A stretch of 64,000 bases of DNA from Acidobacteriota bacterium. GTDB taxonomy: Bacteria; Acidobacteriota; Blastocatellia; Pyrinomonadales; Pyrinomonadaceae. Numbering within the stretch: the stretch's first letter is position 1; each line of letters begins with the position of its first letter. Below the pieces are notes generated by a model that worked only from the letters and a program-made list of their open reading frames with translations, was not told the DNA's origin and ran no database searches. The translations under genes were made by a program, and so were the position numbers. Positions 46,546-54,852 of the stretch are shown here, piece by piece. The stretch covers positions 682,001 to 746,000 of the forward strand of contig JAHBSI010000001.1 in assembly GCA_019639195.1 (NCBI GenBank). The letters run 5' to 3'.

Positions 46546-46654
46546 AGAAAGGTCATCCACCAAATATTTTTTGAACTTAGCGGCGACCCGCTTCGTTATC
46601 TCCAATAGTTCCGCTCACAGAGCCGGGAAAATCCACGTGTCGGAGAGTAGTTTT

Positions 46655-47365
46655 ATGAAAAAGATCGGTATCCTTTTGTTTCTAGCCGCGTTGGTGATCG
46701 GTGTCGCGATCACCGGAGCTTTCTCCTTCGGTCCCGGCCCTAAGGACCTCTTTAGTATTGGTTCTCTTTTTCGGGGAGAGGTCGGTTCAGGGCATCTCAA
46801 AACAGAAAAACGTGATGTTGCAGATTTTGACAGGATCGAGGTCAGCGGTGTTGTCGAGGTCGAGGTAACACGCGGTGACACCTTCAGTGTTGAGGTCTCT
46901 GCAGATGACAATCTTTTACCGCTCCTAAGGACAGAAGTGGACGGCGATACCCTGTCGATCTATACCAAGGGAAGGATCTCAAAGAGCACCGAGTTGAAGG
47001 TCGTTGTCACTGCACCGAACATCAGTGAAGCCGAAACGTCCGGCGTCTCGAAGTTGTCGCTAATGGACGTAAAGAATGAGCACCTTTCGCTCCAGGCATC
47101 CGGTGCATCCAGAGTGACCGTCAGTGGAACCACGGCCTCGCTGACGATCGATATTAGCGGCGCAAGCAAAGCATTGACCTCTGAGCTTCTCGCGAAAGAG
47201 GCGTCGATCGAAACCAGCGGTGCAAGCAACGCAGATGTGAATGTTAGCGAAATGCTTAAGGCTCAGGCATCCGGCGCAAGCCACATCCGATACCTTGGCT
47301 CGCCTTTAACCGTTAAGGTTGATCGGTCCGGAGCCGCAAGCGTCTCACGCCAAACAGCGAACTAG
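46655..47365 (+). CDS. Exported GIN-domain (DUF2807) protein
   Basis: A 236-residue protein. Signal/anchor KKIGILLFLAALVIGVAITG, then a right-handed beta-helix-like GIN domain: DFDRIEVSGVVEVEVTRGD, repeated ASGAS/SGASK turns (ISGASKALTSELLA, IETSGASNADVNV). Such proteins are cell-surface or periplasmic, often called putative auto-transporter adhesin heads. The ATG at 46655 has a CGGAGAG site; the longer open frame upstream overlaps DUF445 and is rejected. A strong terminator follows. Confidence 0.85.
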   Translation: MKKIGILLFLAALVIGVAITGAFSFGPGPKDLFSIGSLFRGEVGSGHLKTEKRDVADFDRIEVSGVVEVEVTRGDTFSVEVSADDNLLPLLRTEVDGDTLSIYTKGRISKSTELKVVVTAPNISEAETSGVSKLSLMDVKNEHLSLQASGASRVTVSGTTASLTIDISGASKALTSELLAKEASIETSGASNADVNVSEMLKAQASGASHIRYLGSPLTVKVDRSGAASVSRQTAN

Positions 47366-47392
47366 TTCAATGCGAGTTGAACGACTCGCCTG

Positions 47393-47438
47393 TCGCCGTC
47401 TCTTGATATGCTGGATCAAGAGGCGGCGAATTCTTTTT
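47393..47438 (+). terminator. Rho-independent terminator after the GIN gene
   Basis: TCGCCGTCTCTTGAT (47393-47407) pairs with ATCAAGAGGCGGCGA (47415-47429), a 15-bp stem with one G-U pair and a 7-nt loop, followed by TTCTTTTT. It separates the GIN gene from the dnaA region. Confidence 0.88.
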
Positions 47439-47983
47439 GTTTAATGTAAGAACCGCTTGTCTCTGTTCCGCGTTGCCGACCCGGAAGGGATATAATGTTC
47501 TCTGCACGAAAAAAAATCGTAAAATTTTCTCCTTTTTTGGGACAGGATCGGAGTGATCTTTCATCGAAAATCACGCTCAAAATGCTCCCAAATGTTTGAC
47601 AAAACAGGACTTTAAATCGACGTTAAAAGAAAATTTTTCGCCTGTGGATTTCGGTTTGCGCAGGTCGATTTTTCGTGTTAGTCTGATATCCATTTCCGGG
47701 TCCAGCGTGCTCGTAAGTTGTTGAAAGCAAATAACTTAATGTGTTGAGTTAAGTTTTAAACAACACCGCGTTCGTATTGTGGAAATCCTGTGAAAAAGTC
47801 GGTAACACCTTGTTAACAAAGAGACTCTTGTCTTTTGCGTCCACCCGACGCACAACGAGAGACAGGTGCCGCCTTAAACACGACCACACGACGCGAATTT
47901 TCACTCGCTCGGAAAGACCGAATTTCAATACGTCGTTTGAACGCACTTTTGCCGTCAGAGCGTTCAGCGAGAACAAAGATAAC
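47439..47983. promoter_or_regulatory. dnaA upstream region with DnaA-box-like sites
   Basis: A non-coding stretch of about 545 nt upstream of dnaA. It holds TATAAT at 47491-47496, TTGACA near 47595, an AT-rich tract at 47725-47765, and DnaA-box-like TGTGGATTT at 47643-47651 and TTGTGGAAA near 47777. It probably carries the dnaA promoter with DnaA autoregulation, or a second origin module. The dnaA frame is open back to 47777 but that part is not conserved in type. Confidence 0.5.
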
Positions 47984-49378
47984 TTGCAGCTCTCTTTAGA
48001 AAAAACCACGATCTGGGACGATATCCTTGTACAACTCCGGGAAGAGTTGAGCCCCCAGATCCTTGCGACCTGGTTCCTGCCGATCCGCTTCGTTGATACG
48101 AACGACGAACAGAAAGAGATCGTCCTTGCGGCCGGGACCGTCGCGCAGGACTGGATCGATCGATATTACTCCGAGAAACTTAAGACGATATTTTCGAACC
48201 TGGGCCGCGGCGACCATAAGATCGTTTGGCAGGACATCGAGGACACAGCGTCCGCAGACGAGGAGCCATTGGAGGATCTTGTATTCTCGCCAGTTGGTCG
48301 TAATGAAGCGTTCCCCGAACCGGCACAGCGTCCCTTCGTCGAATCAGTTGAGACAACGTCTCTTAACCCAAAATACACATTCGATAAATTCGTTGTCGGA
48401 ACGGGAAATGAATTTGCCAACGCGGCTGCAAAGAGCGTAGCCGAGAGTCCGGGTTCGGCGTACAATCCGCTCTTCTTATACGGAGGTGTGGGACTCGGCA
48501 AGACACATCTAATGCACGCGATCGGACACTCGATAAAGCAGCGGTCTCCGTCGTCACGTGTTGCGTATATTACGAGCGAGTTGTTTATGAACGAACTCAT
48601 TCACGCAATTCGCTTTGATAAGACACCTGCGTTCCGAGATAAATATCGTTCGATCGACGTCCTGCTGCTTGACGACGTACAGTTCATGGCCGGCAAGGAA
48701 CGTACCCAGGAAGAGTTCTTTCACACGTTCAACACGCTCTATAACGATCAGAAGCAGATCGTTATATCGAGCGACTGCCCGCCGCGCGAGATCCCGACTC
48801 TTGAAGAGCGTCTTCATTCTCGATTTGAATGGGGATTGATCGCTGACATCGAACCGCCGGACCTTGAGACGAAGGTTGCCATCTTGAAGCGAAAGGCCGA
48901 CCTCGATGGTATAGACCTGCCGAATGACATAGCGATCTACATCGCCGGGCGGGTAAAGAGTAATGTACGTGAGCTCGAAGGTTCGCTTGTCAGGCTTGTC
49001 GCTATTTCGTCGCTAAATCGTGTGCCCTTTTCAAAGGCGATCGCTGATGAGGCGATCAAGAACATCATCGACAGCGAACATCCTGTAGGCCTTACGATAG
49101 ACCGTATCGTCCGCGCCGTCGCCGCGCAATACAAAATGTCGGTCGATGAACTTAAGGCCAAGAGCAATTCGCGTGCGGTCGCCCTTCCGCGGCAGGTGGC
49201 GATGTATCTGTGCAAAAGATTGACTCGCCACAGCTTTCCGGAGATCGGAAAAGAGTTCGGCGGCAAGCATCATACGACCGTAATGCACTCTGTTGATAAG
49301 ATCGAGAAGCTGAGCCGCGAGGACCGCGTTTTCCACAAGGCGTTAAACGAGCTAATTGATTCTCTTTGCAACAGTTAG
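47984..49378 (+). CDS. dnaA: Chromosomal replication initiator DnaA
   Basis: A 464-residue AAA+ initiator. Domain I begins TTIWDDILVQLREELSPQIL; domain III has Walker A LYGGVGLGKTHLMHAIGHS, Walker B VLLLDDVQFMAGKERTQEEF and sensor residues; domain IV ends with the DnaA-box-binding HTH and the signature FGGKHHTTVMHSVDKIEKL. No ATG exists near the expected start. I choose the TTG at 47984, 9 codons before IWDDIL. The longer frame to a TTG at 47777 would add 69 Arg-rich residues and is unlikely. Confidence 0.94.
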   Translation: MQLSLEKTTIWDDILVQLREELSPQILATWFLPIRFVDTNDEQKEIVLAAGTVAQDWIDRYYSEKLKTIFSNLGRGDHKIVWQDIEDTASADEEPLEDLVFSPVGRNEAFPEPAQRPFVESVETTSLNPKYTFDKFVVGTGNEFANAAAKSVAESPGSAYNPLFLYGGVGLGKTHLMHAIGHSIKQRSPSSRVAYITSELFMNELIHAIRFDKTPAFRDKYRSIDVLLLDDVQFMAGKERTQEEFFHTFNTLYNDQKQIVISSDCPPREIPTLEERLHSRFEWGLIADIEPPDLETKVAILKRKADLDGIDLPNDIAIYIAGRVKSNVRELEGSLVRLVAISSLNRVPFSKAIADEAIKNIIDSEHPVGLTIDRIVRAVAAQYKMSVDELKAKSNSRAVALPRQVAMYLCKRLTRHSFPEIGKEFGGKHHTTVMHSVDKIEKLSREDRVFHKALNELIDSLCNS

Positions 49379-49744
49379 CGAATTTTTACAAGCAAACGGA
49401 AATCACAGGTTTTCCACTGGTTTTCCAAATCGAGTTTGCAGTTAAGTTATTGATAATAAAGATAGTTAGCTTTAGCAGCAGGTTTTTCGCACAGACAAGC
49501 GGCATCAGTGGTTGCGGAAAATTGAGGAAAACATTGCACGAACTTGTTTTCCACATTTTGAAAATATTTTCCACAAGTTTTCCACAGGCTATTGTGGATA
49601 AAAAAGTTTCGATTTTATAAGGAGTTAGCCGATTTTTACACAAATCCACAGGCCCTATTACTGCTACTAGTTCTTTCCTTTCTTTTTTAGAGAGTATTAG
49701 TAGTAAATAGCATCCAAGGAGAAGCGAGAGGTAAAGAAGTAAGT
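49379..49744. other. Probable replication origin (oriC) between dnaA and dnaN
   Basis: A 366-nt AT-rich gap. DnaA-box-like sites include TTTTCCACT (49410-49418), TTTTCCACA (49547-49555, 49567-49575, 49578-49586), a perfect TTATCCACA on the minus strand (49593-49601) and AAATCCACA (49642-49650). The closely spaced set at 49547-49601 looks like a DnaA assembly array. A pyrimidine tract and TAGTAGTAAATAG (49698-49710) resembling DnaA-trio repeats follow. The dnaN promoter and ribosome-binding site must lie at the right end. Confidence 0.75.
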
Positions 49745-50935
49745 ATGGAATTCACGATCAAACAATCGACGTTAAAAGATGAACTAGGTTTTATTCAGGG
49801 AGTTGTCGAACGCAAGACGACCATTCCGGTCCTTGCCAACATACTTATCGAATCCCTTGGCGATAACGAGATACGGATAGTCGGGACCGATCTCGATGTC
49901 ACGATCCGGTGCGATGCCGAGGCCTTGGTCGCAAAGCAAGGATCTATCTGCGTTTCGGCAAGAAAGCTTTTCGACATTGTGCGGGCTCTTGACGCTGAGG
50001 ACGTGCATTTCAAGAAAGAAGACAACGAATGGGTGACGATGAAATGCGGGCGGGCAAAATTCCGTCTTGCCGGTGTGAATCGGGAACAGTTTCCGGAGAT
50101 CCCGTCGTTCAAGAGCACTCCGCTTAGCCTGCCGGCCGCAACGTTCAATTACTTTATCCAGAACACCGCGTTCGCTATTACGAACGAAGTCTCGCGCTTT
50201 ACGCTTTCGGGGGCGAAATTCGTCCTCTCAGACGGCCTCGCTCGAATGGTGACGACCGACGGCCATCGCCTTGCCTTTATCGAGCAAAAGCTCCCGAGCG
50301 GCGAGGGGGCGTCGCAGATCGATACGCTCATACCGCGAAAGGCCCTTCTCGAACTTGCTAAGATCGCTCGGGATACGAACGGCGATATCGCGTTCGGTGA
50401 GGACCAAAAACATCTTTTCTTTGAGATCGAAGGACGGCTTTTGATCAGCCGTACGCTCACCGGAGCGTTCCCGAATTACGAACTTGTAATGCCGAAGGAT
50501 AATGACCTCGCTGCGGTCTTTGACCTTGAAGAAATGCGTTCGGCGGTGCGGCGCGTAAGCCTGATGGCGGATGACCGCACTCGGTCGATACGTCTTGTTG
50601 TTCGCGAAGGTGAGATCGAGCTGAATGCTCAGTCTAGCGAAGAAGGCGAGGGCCGGGAGGTAGTGCCGGCCGAATACACGGGGCCCGAGACGCAGATCGG
50701 TTTTAATTGGCAGTATCTGCTTGAGTTCTTGAACAACGCCGGCTCGATCGCAACGGCCGCAAAAACGGAAGGCGAAAAAGAATCTGACGGCGACGGGACC
50801 GTTCGTGTTCGCGATGGAAACGCCGCGACCCGGATCTCTTTTGAGTTCAAAGATTCGAACGCCCAGACCCAAATGCGGATCGTGGACAATTCCGAATACG
50901 ATTACAAATATATCGTGATGCCGCTCAGGATATGA
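49745..50935 (+). CDS. dnaN: DNA polymerase III beta subunit (sliding clamp)
   Basis: A 396-residue clamp, slightly longer than E. coli (366), with three repeats of the clamp fold. N-terminal MEFTIKQSTLKDELGFIQGV and VVERKTTIPVLANILIE are typical; VTTDGHRLAFIEQKLPSG and GAFPNYELVMPKD follow; the C-terminus ends YDYKYIVMPLRI. An insertion of about 20 Glu/Gly-rich residues lies near 340 (KTEGEKESDGDGTVRVRDGN). It tethers polymerase to DNA. Confidence 0.97.
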   Translation: MEFTIKQSTLKDELGFIQGVVERKTTIPVLANILIESLGDNEIRIVGTDLDVTIRCDAEALVAKQGSICVSARKLFDIVRALDAEDVHFKKEDNEWVTMKCGRAKFRLAGVNREQFPEIPSFKSTPLSLPAATFNYFIQNTAFAITNEVSRFTLSGAKFVLSDGLARMVTTDGHRLAFIEQKLPSGEGASQIDTLIPRKALLELAKIARDTNGDIAFGEDQKHLFFEIEGRLLISRTLTGAFPNYELVMPKDNDLAAVFDLEEMRSAVRRVSLMADDRTRSIRLVVREGEIELNAQSSEEGEGREVVPAEYTGPETQIGFNWQYLLEFLNNAGSIATAAKTEGEKESDGDGTVRVRDGNAATRISFEFKDSNAQTQMRIVDNSEYDYKYIVMPLRI

Positions 50936-50977
50936 TTCCCTTTTATCCTTGGGATCGCCCGATCATCTGTAGATATC

Positions 50978-51355
50978 TTAGGATTTGCGGTGAGCCGGAG
51001 AATTTGCAAGCTGCCGTTTGCGTCCGATAGCAACTATCGCACAAAGAATACCGACGGTTGAGGGAATCGCAATTAGAGCATCTTTCGGGCTGACGACAAC
51101 GGCTCCGATCATTATTATGACAAGCAGGGCCGCGGCCAATGGGGTCAACCATCTCATTATGCCTGTGGCCCATGGTATGATCAGGCCGAGGGCTCCAAGG
51201 ATCTCGCACGTGCCGATAAAATAGATAAAACTCAATGACATGTACGCCGGTAAGCCTTTTGCCATTTCTTCGGCAGGCATCAGGAATTTAGTTGTACCCG
51301 CGAATAAGAATAGTGCTGCAAGCAAGACCTGAATGATCCACAAAAGAATGTTCAT
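50978..51355 (-). CDS. DoxX family membrane protein
   Basis: A 125-residue protein with four membrane helices in the DoxX pattern (NILLWIIQVLLAALFLFAGT, TKFLMP, then YFIGTCEILGALGLIIPW). Some relatives are thiosulfate-quinone oxidoreductase subunits or respond to oxidative stress; role here unknown. It converges on dnaN and follows the SRPBCC gene by 20 nt, so those two are probably co-transcribed. Confidence 0.8.
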   Translation of the reverse strand: MNILLWIIQVLLAALFLFAGTTKFLMPAEEMAKGLPAYMSLSFIYFIGTCEILGALGLIIPWATGIMRWLTPLAAALLVIIMIGAVVVSPKDALIAIPSTVGILCAIVAIGRKRQLANSPAHRKS

Positions 51356-51375
51356 ATAAACCCCGTTGCCAGACT

Positions 51376-51924
51376 CTATTTTGCAGGAGATTCGGCTACC
51401 GATTTCAATTGAGAAAGCCCTCGTTCAAAATCCGCACCTATTGCTTTATCCATATCAACAAAGACCGAAAAAGCCTTTGACATAAAGTTGTGCTTGCCGT
51501 TCATTGTCCATTCGACATCAGAATTCGGGCCGTTTGGGGATATTTTGATATCGATCGTCGAGGATGAATCAAAAGGTTTGATGAAATGGAGGTCTATCTT
51601 TACCAGGCTTGGCGGAGTGCTTTCTATGATCGTCATCTTACCCTCGCCAACTTCCTGATCGCCCGTCCAATAGTAAACAGCACCTTTGCCGGTTTCGGGC
51701 CCGGATATCTCGGTCTTCATCTTTGGATCTAGTTTGGCCCAAGGCGACCATGCATCCCATTTATGAAAATCGTTCACTTCCGCAAAAACGCGATCGGGAG
51801 ATGCCGCGATCGACGCTTTCCGCGAAATGGTGAATTCGTCGGGCTGCATAACGATAAATACACCGAGCAGAGCGAAAGTTAACAGAAGAGCGACGACGAT
51901 GGAAATTATTGCCTTTTTTACCAT
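51376..51924 (-). CDS. SRPBCC (polyketide cyclase/START-like) protein with N-terminal anchor
   Basis: A 182-residue protein with an N-terminal membrane helix (KKAIISIVVALLLTFALLGV) and an SRPBCC ligand-binding fold: ISRKASIAASPDRVFAEVND, then FHKWDAWSPWAKLDP, and the C-terminal long helix FERGLSQLKSVAES. These proteins bind hydrophobic ligands. It is upstream of the DoxX gene. Ligand unknown. Confidence 0.82.
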   Translation of the reverse strand: MVKKAIISIVVALLLTFALLGVFIVMQPDEFTISRKASIAASPDRVFAEVNDFHKWDAWSPWAKLDPKMKTEISGPETGKGAVYYWTGDQEVGEGKMTIIESTPPSLVKIDLHFIKPFDSSSTIDIKISPNGPNSDVEWTMNGKHNFMSKAFSVFVDMDKAIGADFERGLSQLKSVAESPAK

Positions 51925-52080
51925 AACTCTCTCAAAACCGGGTTGGCTTTAGCGAGAAAGGATACTACATTCGGCGAGATCCAGCCTAAGAAAAGTGAAA
52001 GGGTGCGAACTTTTTGGAAAAGCCGCACCCGGTAGGTAAATATTTGGTAGGTATTATTGAAGGGTTTATAAAACGCTCAT

Positions 52081-52335
52081 TTACGGTCGAGCGGTCACCG
52101 AAGGGGGATAGTAGAAACTCCCCGATGTCGTAAGATCCTTTGTATCAAACTTCTTTCGTGCACCGCAGGAAAGGCACGTCCTGTAACTAACCTTTCCGTT
52201 CGTGAACGGCCGGCTTATATCGTGGTGCCGGCATCCGAATAATCTAACTAAAATTCCTATCTTTTTGCCGAATCCTTCGGCTTCTTGCTCATCAACACGC
52301 TTTAGCGTGGGCATTTGTTCCAAAATATGCTGCAT
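52081..52335 (-). CDS. Small zinc-binding protein with CxHxxxSRPF motif
   Basis: An 84-residue protein. The core LFGCRHHDISRPFTNGKVSY ends in RTCLSCGARKKFD, giving Cys and His ligands for one zinc (C-x-H and C-x-x-C). Similar short proteins are frequent in Acidobacteriota; function unknown. I start at the ATG at 52335 (MQHILEQMP); 20 more codons are open upstream. No neighbour link is evident. Confidence 0.6.
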   Translation of the reverse strand: MQHILEQMPTLKRVDEQEAEGFGKKIGILVRLFGCRHHDISRPFTNGKVSYRTCLSCGARKKFDTKDLTTSGSFYYPPSVTARP

Positions 52336-52585
52336 AAAACTTTTTCCGAGCTCCTTTCCAACAGGTAAACACCGAATTTCGGCGATTCTACACAAAAAGA
52401 ACGCGAAGGCGTCTAAGTTTTTGCATTACTTTGATGCCCGATGGAACAAAAAAGTTTGCATTTTTGAAAACGCACAGACTAACTGTTTTTGCGGCAATTT
52501 TCAAACCGGGATGGGATATTAGATAATATTCCTGCCAGATCGACATTTGGTAAATGTTGAAAAATAAGGAAAAATGGGGTCAAAA

Positions 52586-53569
52586 ATGAAGAAAATTGCG
52601 GTGTCAGCAGGGTTAATTTTCCTGGGAGTTACTATTTTTTCGAATCCCGCACGTGCCTGGGATGACGTCGGGCATAAGCTGACGGCATATATCGCGTGGC
52701 AAAATATGACGCCCGTGGCCCGAGAGCGTGTGATCGAGATATTGCGGGCCGCACCCGAGGACGCACAGCTTTCGACCTTTTACATGAGCTACGGGTCGCA
52801 GAGCAAGGCCGAACGCGAGCGTGAGTTCTTTGTAATGATCGCAAGCTGGGCGGATTTTATTAAGGACAAAGGCTTTCCCGTCCGCTATAAGACGTATTCG
52901 AACTCAAATTGGCACTATTCAGACACTTTTTGGCATTTTGAGGATGGCAAGGTCGTGATGGACGCGGATGTCGAGAAGAACGGGTTTGCAATGGACAAGC
53001 TCGATGAATTCAGCAAGCTGATCCGAAGCTCTGCTTCCGACAAAGATAAGGCGATCGCCGTCGCATGGCTGATCCACATAATCGGCGACATCCATCAACC
53101 ACTGCACGTTTCCGCAAAGACGACAAAGAGTTATCCGAACGGCGACCAGGGCGGAAATCTATTCTTTTTGACGCCAAAAGGAACACCGAGGGCCGAGCAG
53201 GAAAATCTTCACGGCTTTTGGGACTCGATAATCGATCGAACCGTCCCGAACACAAAGGATGAGTGTGATTCGGCCTATCTCGATCCGATCGGCGACAAGA
53301 TAATGGCCGCCTATCCGTACGACAAAGAGAAGAAGGACCTCGAACCGGGTGAATTCGTCAAATGGAAGGACGAAAGCCTCGATATCGCAACAAATTTTGC
53401 CTATAGGAATATAGAATTCTTCAAAAAGCCGTCGGATGACTATCAACAAAAGGCCTTTCGCATCTCCGAAAAGCAGATAGCCAAGGCGGGCTACCGCATA
53501 GCGGATCTGTTCAATTCAGCGTTCGGTGCGGCCGTCGTTAAAGACGCAGCGGGCAAGGCCCAGAACTAA
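52586..53569 (+). CDS. Secreted S1/P1-type zinc nuclease
   Basis: A 327-residue secreted nuclease with signal peptide (KKIAVSAGLIFLGVTIFS, cleavage after ARA). The mature protein begins WDDVGHKLTAYIAW, where Trp1 and His bind zinc as in nuclease P1. Further ligands lie in SNWHYSDTFWHFED, AWLIHIIGDIHQPLHVS and ENLHGFWDSIIDRT. It cleaves single-stranded DNA and RNA and removes 3'-phosphates outside the cytoplasm. An ATG at 52574 with better spacing to AAGGAA would add four residues. The M20 gene follows directly. Confidence 0.92.
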   Translation: MKKIAVSAGLIFLGVTIFSNPARAWDDVGHKLTAYIAWQNMTPVARERVIEILRAAPEDAQLSTFYMSYGSQSKAEREREFFVMIASWADFIKDKGFPVRYKTYSNSNWHYSDTFWHFEDGKVVMDADVEKNGFAMDKLDEFSKLIRSSASDKDKAIAVAWLIHIIGDIHQPLHVSAKTTKSYPNGDQGGNLFFLTPKGTPRAEQENLHGFWDSIIDRTVPNTKDECDSAYLDPIGDKIMAAYPYDKEKKDLEPGEFVKWKDESLDIATNFAYRNIEFFKKPSDDYQQKAFRISEKQIAKAGYRIADLFNSAFGAAVVKDAAGKAQN

Positions 53570-54703
53570 ATGATCGACGGACCTCTGGAACATTTTCGTG
53601 GACAGCGGGGTGCGTTAGCAGATGAGATCAAAGAACTCATCTCGATCGAGACGCCCTCGCACGATGCCGCAGCAAGTTCGAAGATCGTTGATATGCTCGA
53701 AGCGAAGTTTGGTGAGGCGTCCGGCAGCATCGAGATCGAGCGGATCGTGGCAGATGGCGTCGGAGAGCATTTTATTGCTAGATTCGGCAAGAATAGCGGT
53801 AAACGGCCTACGCTGATACTCGGGCACACCGATACAGTTCATCCGATAGGGACCATCGATCAGAACCCCGTCCGTATCGACAACGAGAGGCTTTACGGCC
53901 CCGGCGTTTTTGATATGAAGGCCAATATCCAGCTAGTACTTGCGGCTTTGAGGTATCTCGAAAAAGAAAAGATCGAATGTCCCGTAACTGTTCTGCTCTC
54001 CTGCGACGAAGAGACGGGAAGTGCGACGGGGCGTGAATTGGTGGAGCGTGAAGCGACAATCTGTTCGCGATGTTTTGTGCTCGAGCCGTCGGCTGCGGGT
54101 TCGGTAAAGACCGGGCGAAAAGGCACCGGAGTTTTTCGTCTCGAAGCCATCGGTATTCCCGCTCATGCAGGCCTCGAACCTGATCGCGGTGCGAATGCGG
54201 TCGCTGAACTCGCACGGCAGATTGAAGCGATCCACTCAACTGCAAATCGTGACGCGGGAACGACCGTCAATGTCACGACATTTGCCGGCGGAACCGCAAC
54301 CAACGTAATTCCGGCATTTGCGGCGTGCGAGATCGACGTTAGATTCTCGACCGTAGCGGAAGGTGAACGGGTCGAGTCGGCCTTAAGATCAATTACTCCG
54401 AAGGACACGCGTGTAAGGCTCGAACTCAAGGGCCAGATCAACCGGCCGCCGCTCGAAGAAACTCAAGGCGTGCTCGCACTTTATTCGAAAGCGAGAGCGG
54501 CTGCCGAGACCCTGGGCTTTGAGCTTCACCATACGCAGGTCGGCGGTGCCTCCGACGGCAACTTTGTTGGTGCGCTTGGCGTTCCGGTGCTCGACGGTTT
54601 GGGGATAACGGGCGACGGCGCACATACTCTTGAAGAGTACATAGAGATAGAAGATATTCCTCTGCGGGCGGCGTTGCTTACGATGCTCCTCATTGACGAG
54701 TAG
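53570..54703 (+). CDS. M20-family metallopeptidase (carboxypeptidase G2/ArgE-like)
   Basis: A 377-residue di-zinc amidohydrolase. Metal ligands and catalytic residues appear in LILGHTDTVHPIGT, LYGPGVFDMKANIQL, SCDEETGSATGREL and GDGAHTLEEYI. The inserted dimerisation domain lies at about residues 185-290 (IPAHAGLEPDRGANAVAELA). No signal peptide, so cytoplasmic. Resembles glutamate carboxypeptidase more than DapE; substrate not known. Its ATG abuts the nuclease TAA. Confidence 0.88.
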   Translation: MIDGPLEHFRGQRGALADEIKELISIETPSHDAAASSKIVDMLEAKFGEASGSIEIERIVADGVGEHFIARFGKNSGKRPTLILGHTDTVHPIGTIDQNPVRIDNERLYGPGVFDMKANIQLVLAALRYLEKEKIECPVTVLLSCDEETGSATGRELVEREATICSRCFVLEPSAAGSVKTGRKGTGVFRLEAIGIPAHAGLEPDRGANAVAELARQIEAIHSTANRDAGTTVNVTTFAGGTATNVIPAFAACEIDVRFSTVAEGERVESALRSITPKDTRVRLELKGQINRPPLEETQGVLALYSKARAAAETLGFELHHTQVGGASDGNFVGALGVPVLDGLGITGDGAHTLEEYIEIEDIPLRAALLTMLLIDE

Positions 54704-54729
54704 CTTCTCGATCTCAAATAAAAGAAGAC

Positions 54730-54829
54730 GGAGGCGAAACCTGTCCGGTGATGGGCGCGGTCTTCAAAATCGTTTGCGAGTTCGCCAAACGCGGGCTTGG
54801 GTGGGTTCGACTCCCACACGCCTCCGCCA
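54730..54829 (+). tRNA. selC: tRNA-Sec (anticodon UCA)
   Basis: A 100-nt tRNA with encoded CCA. The acceptor GGAGGCG pairs with CGCCTCC. The D region CTGTCCGGTGATGGG matches bacterial tRNA-Sec (TCTCCGGTGAGG in E. coli). The anticodon TCA is at 54764-54766 in loop CTTCAAA. A very long variable arm (about 27 nt) and the T-arm GTGGG-TTCGACT-CCCAC complete it. It serves SelD at 30685 and any other UGA-containing genes. It lies between the M20 gene and dprA. Confidence 0.95.
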
Positions 54830-54852
54830 AAAAAACTAAAACATTCTCCCAT

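Noticed and set aside
47777..47983. N-terminal extension of DnaA
   Set aside because: Arg-rich, unlike DnaA domain I, and it covers DnaA-box-like DNA; the conserved start of domain I fits the TTG at 47984.
54748..54852. Longer DprA start upstream
   Set aside because: These codons lie inside tRNA-Sec.
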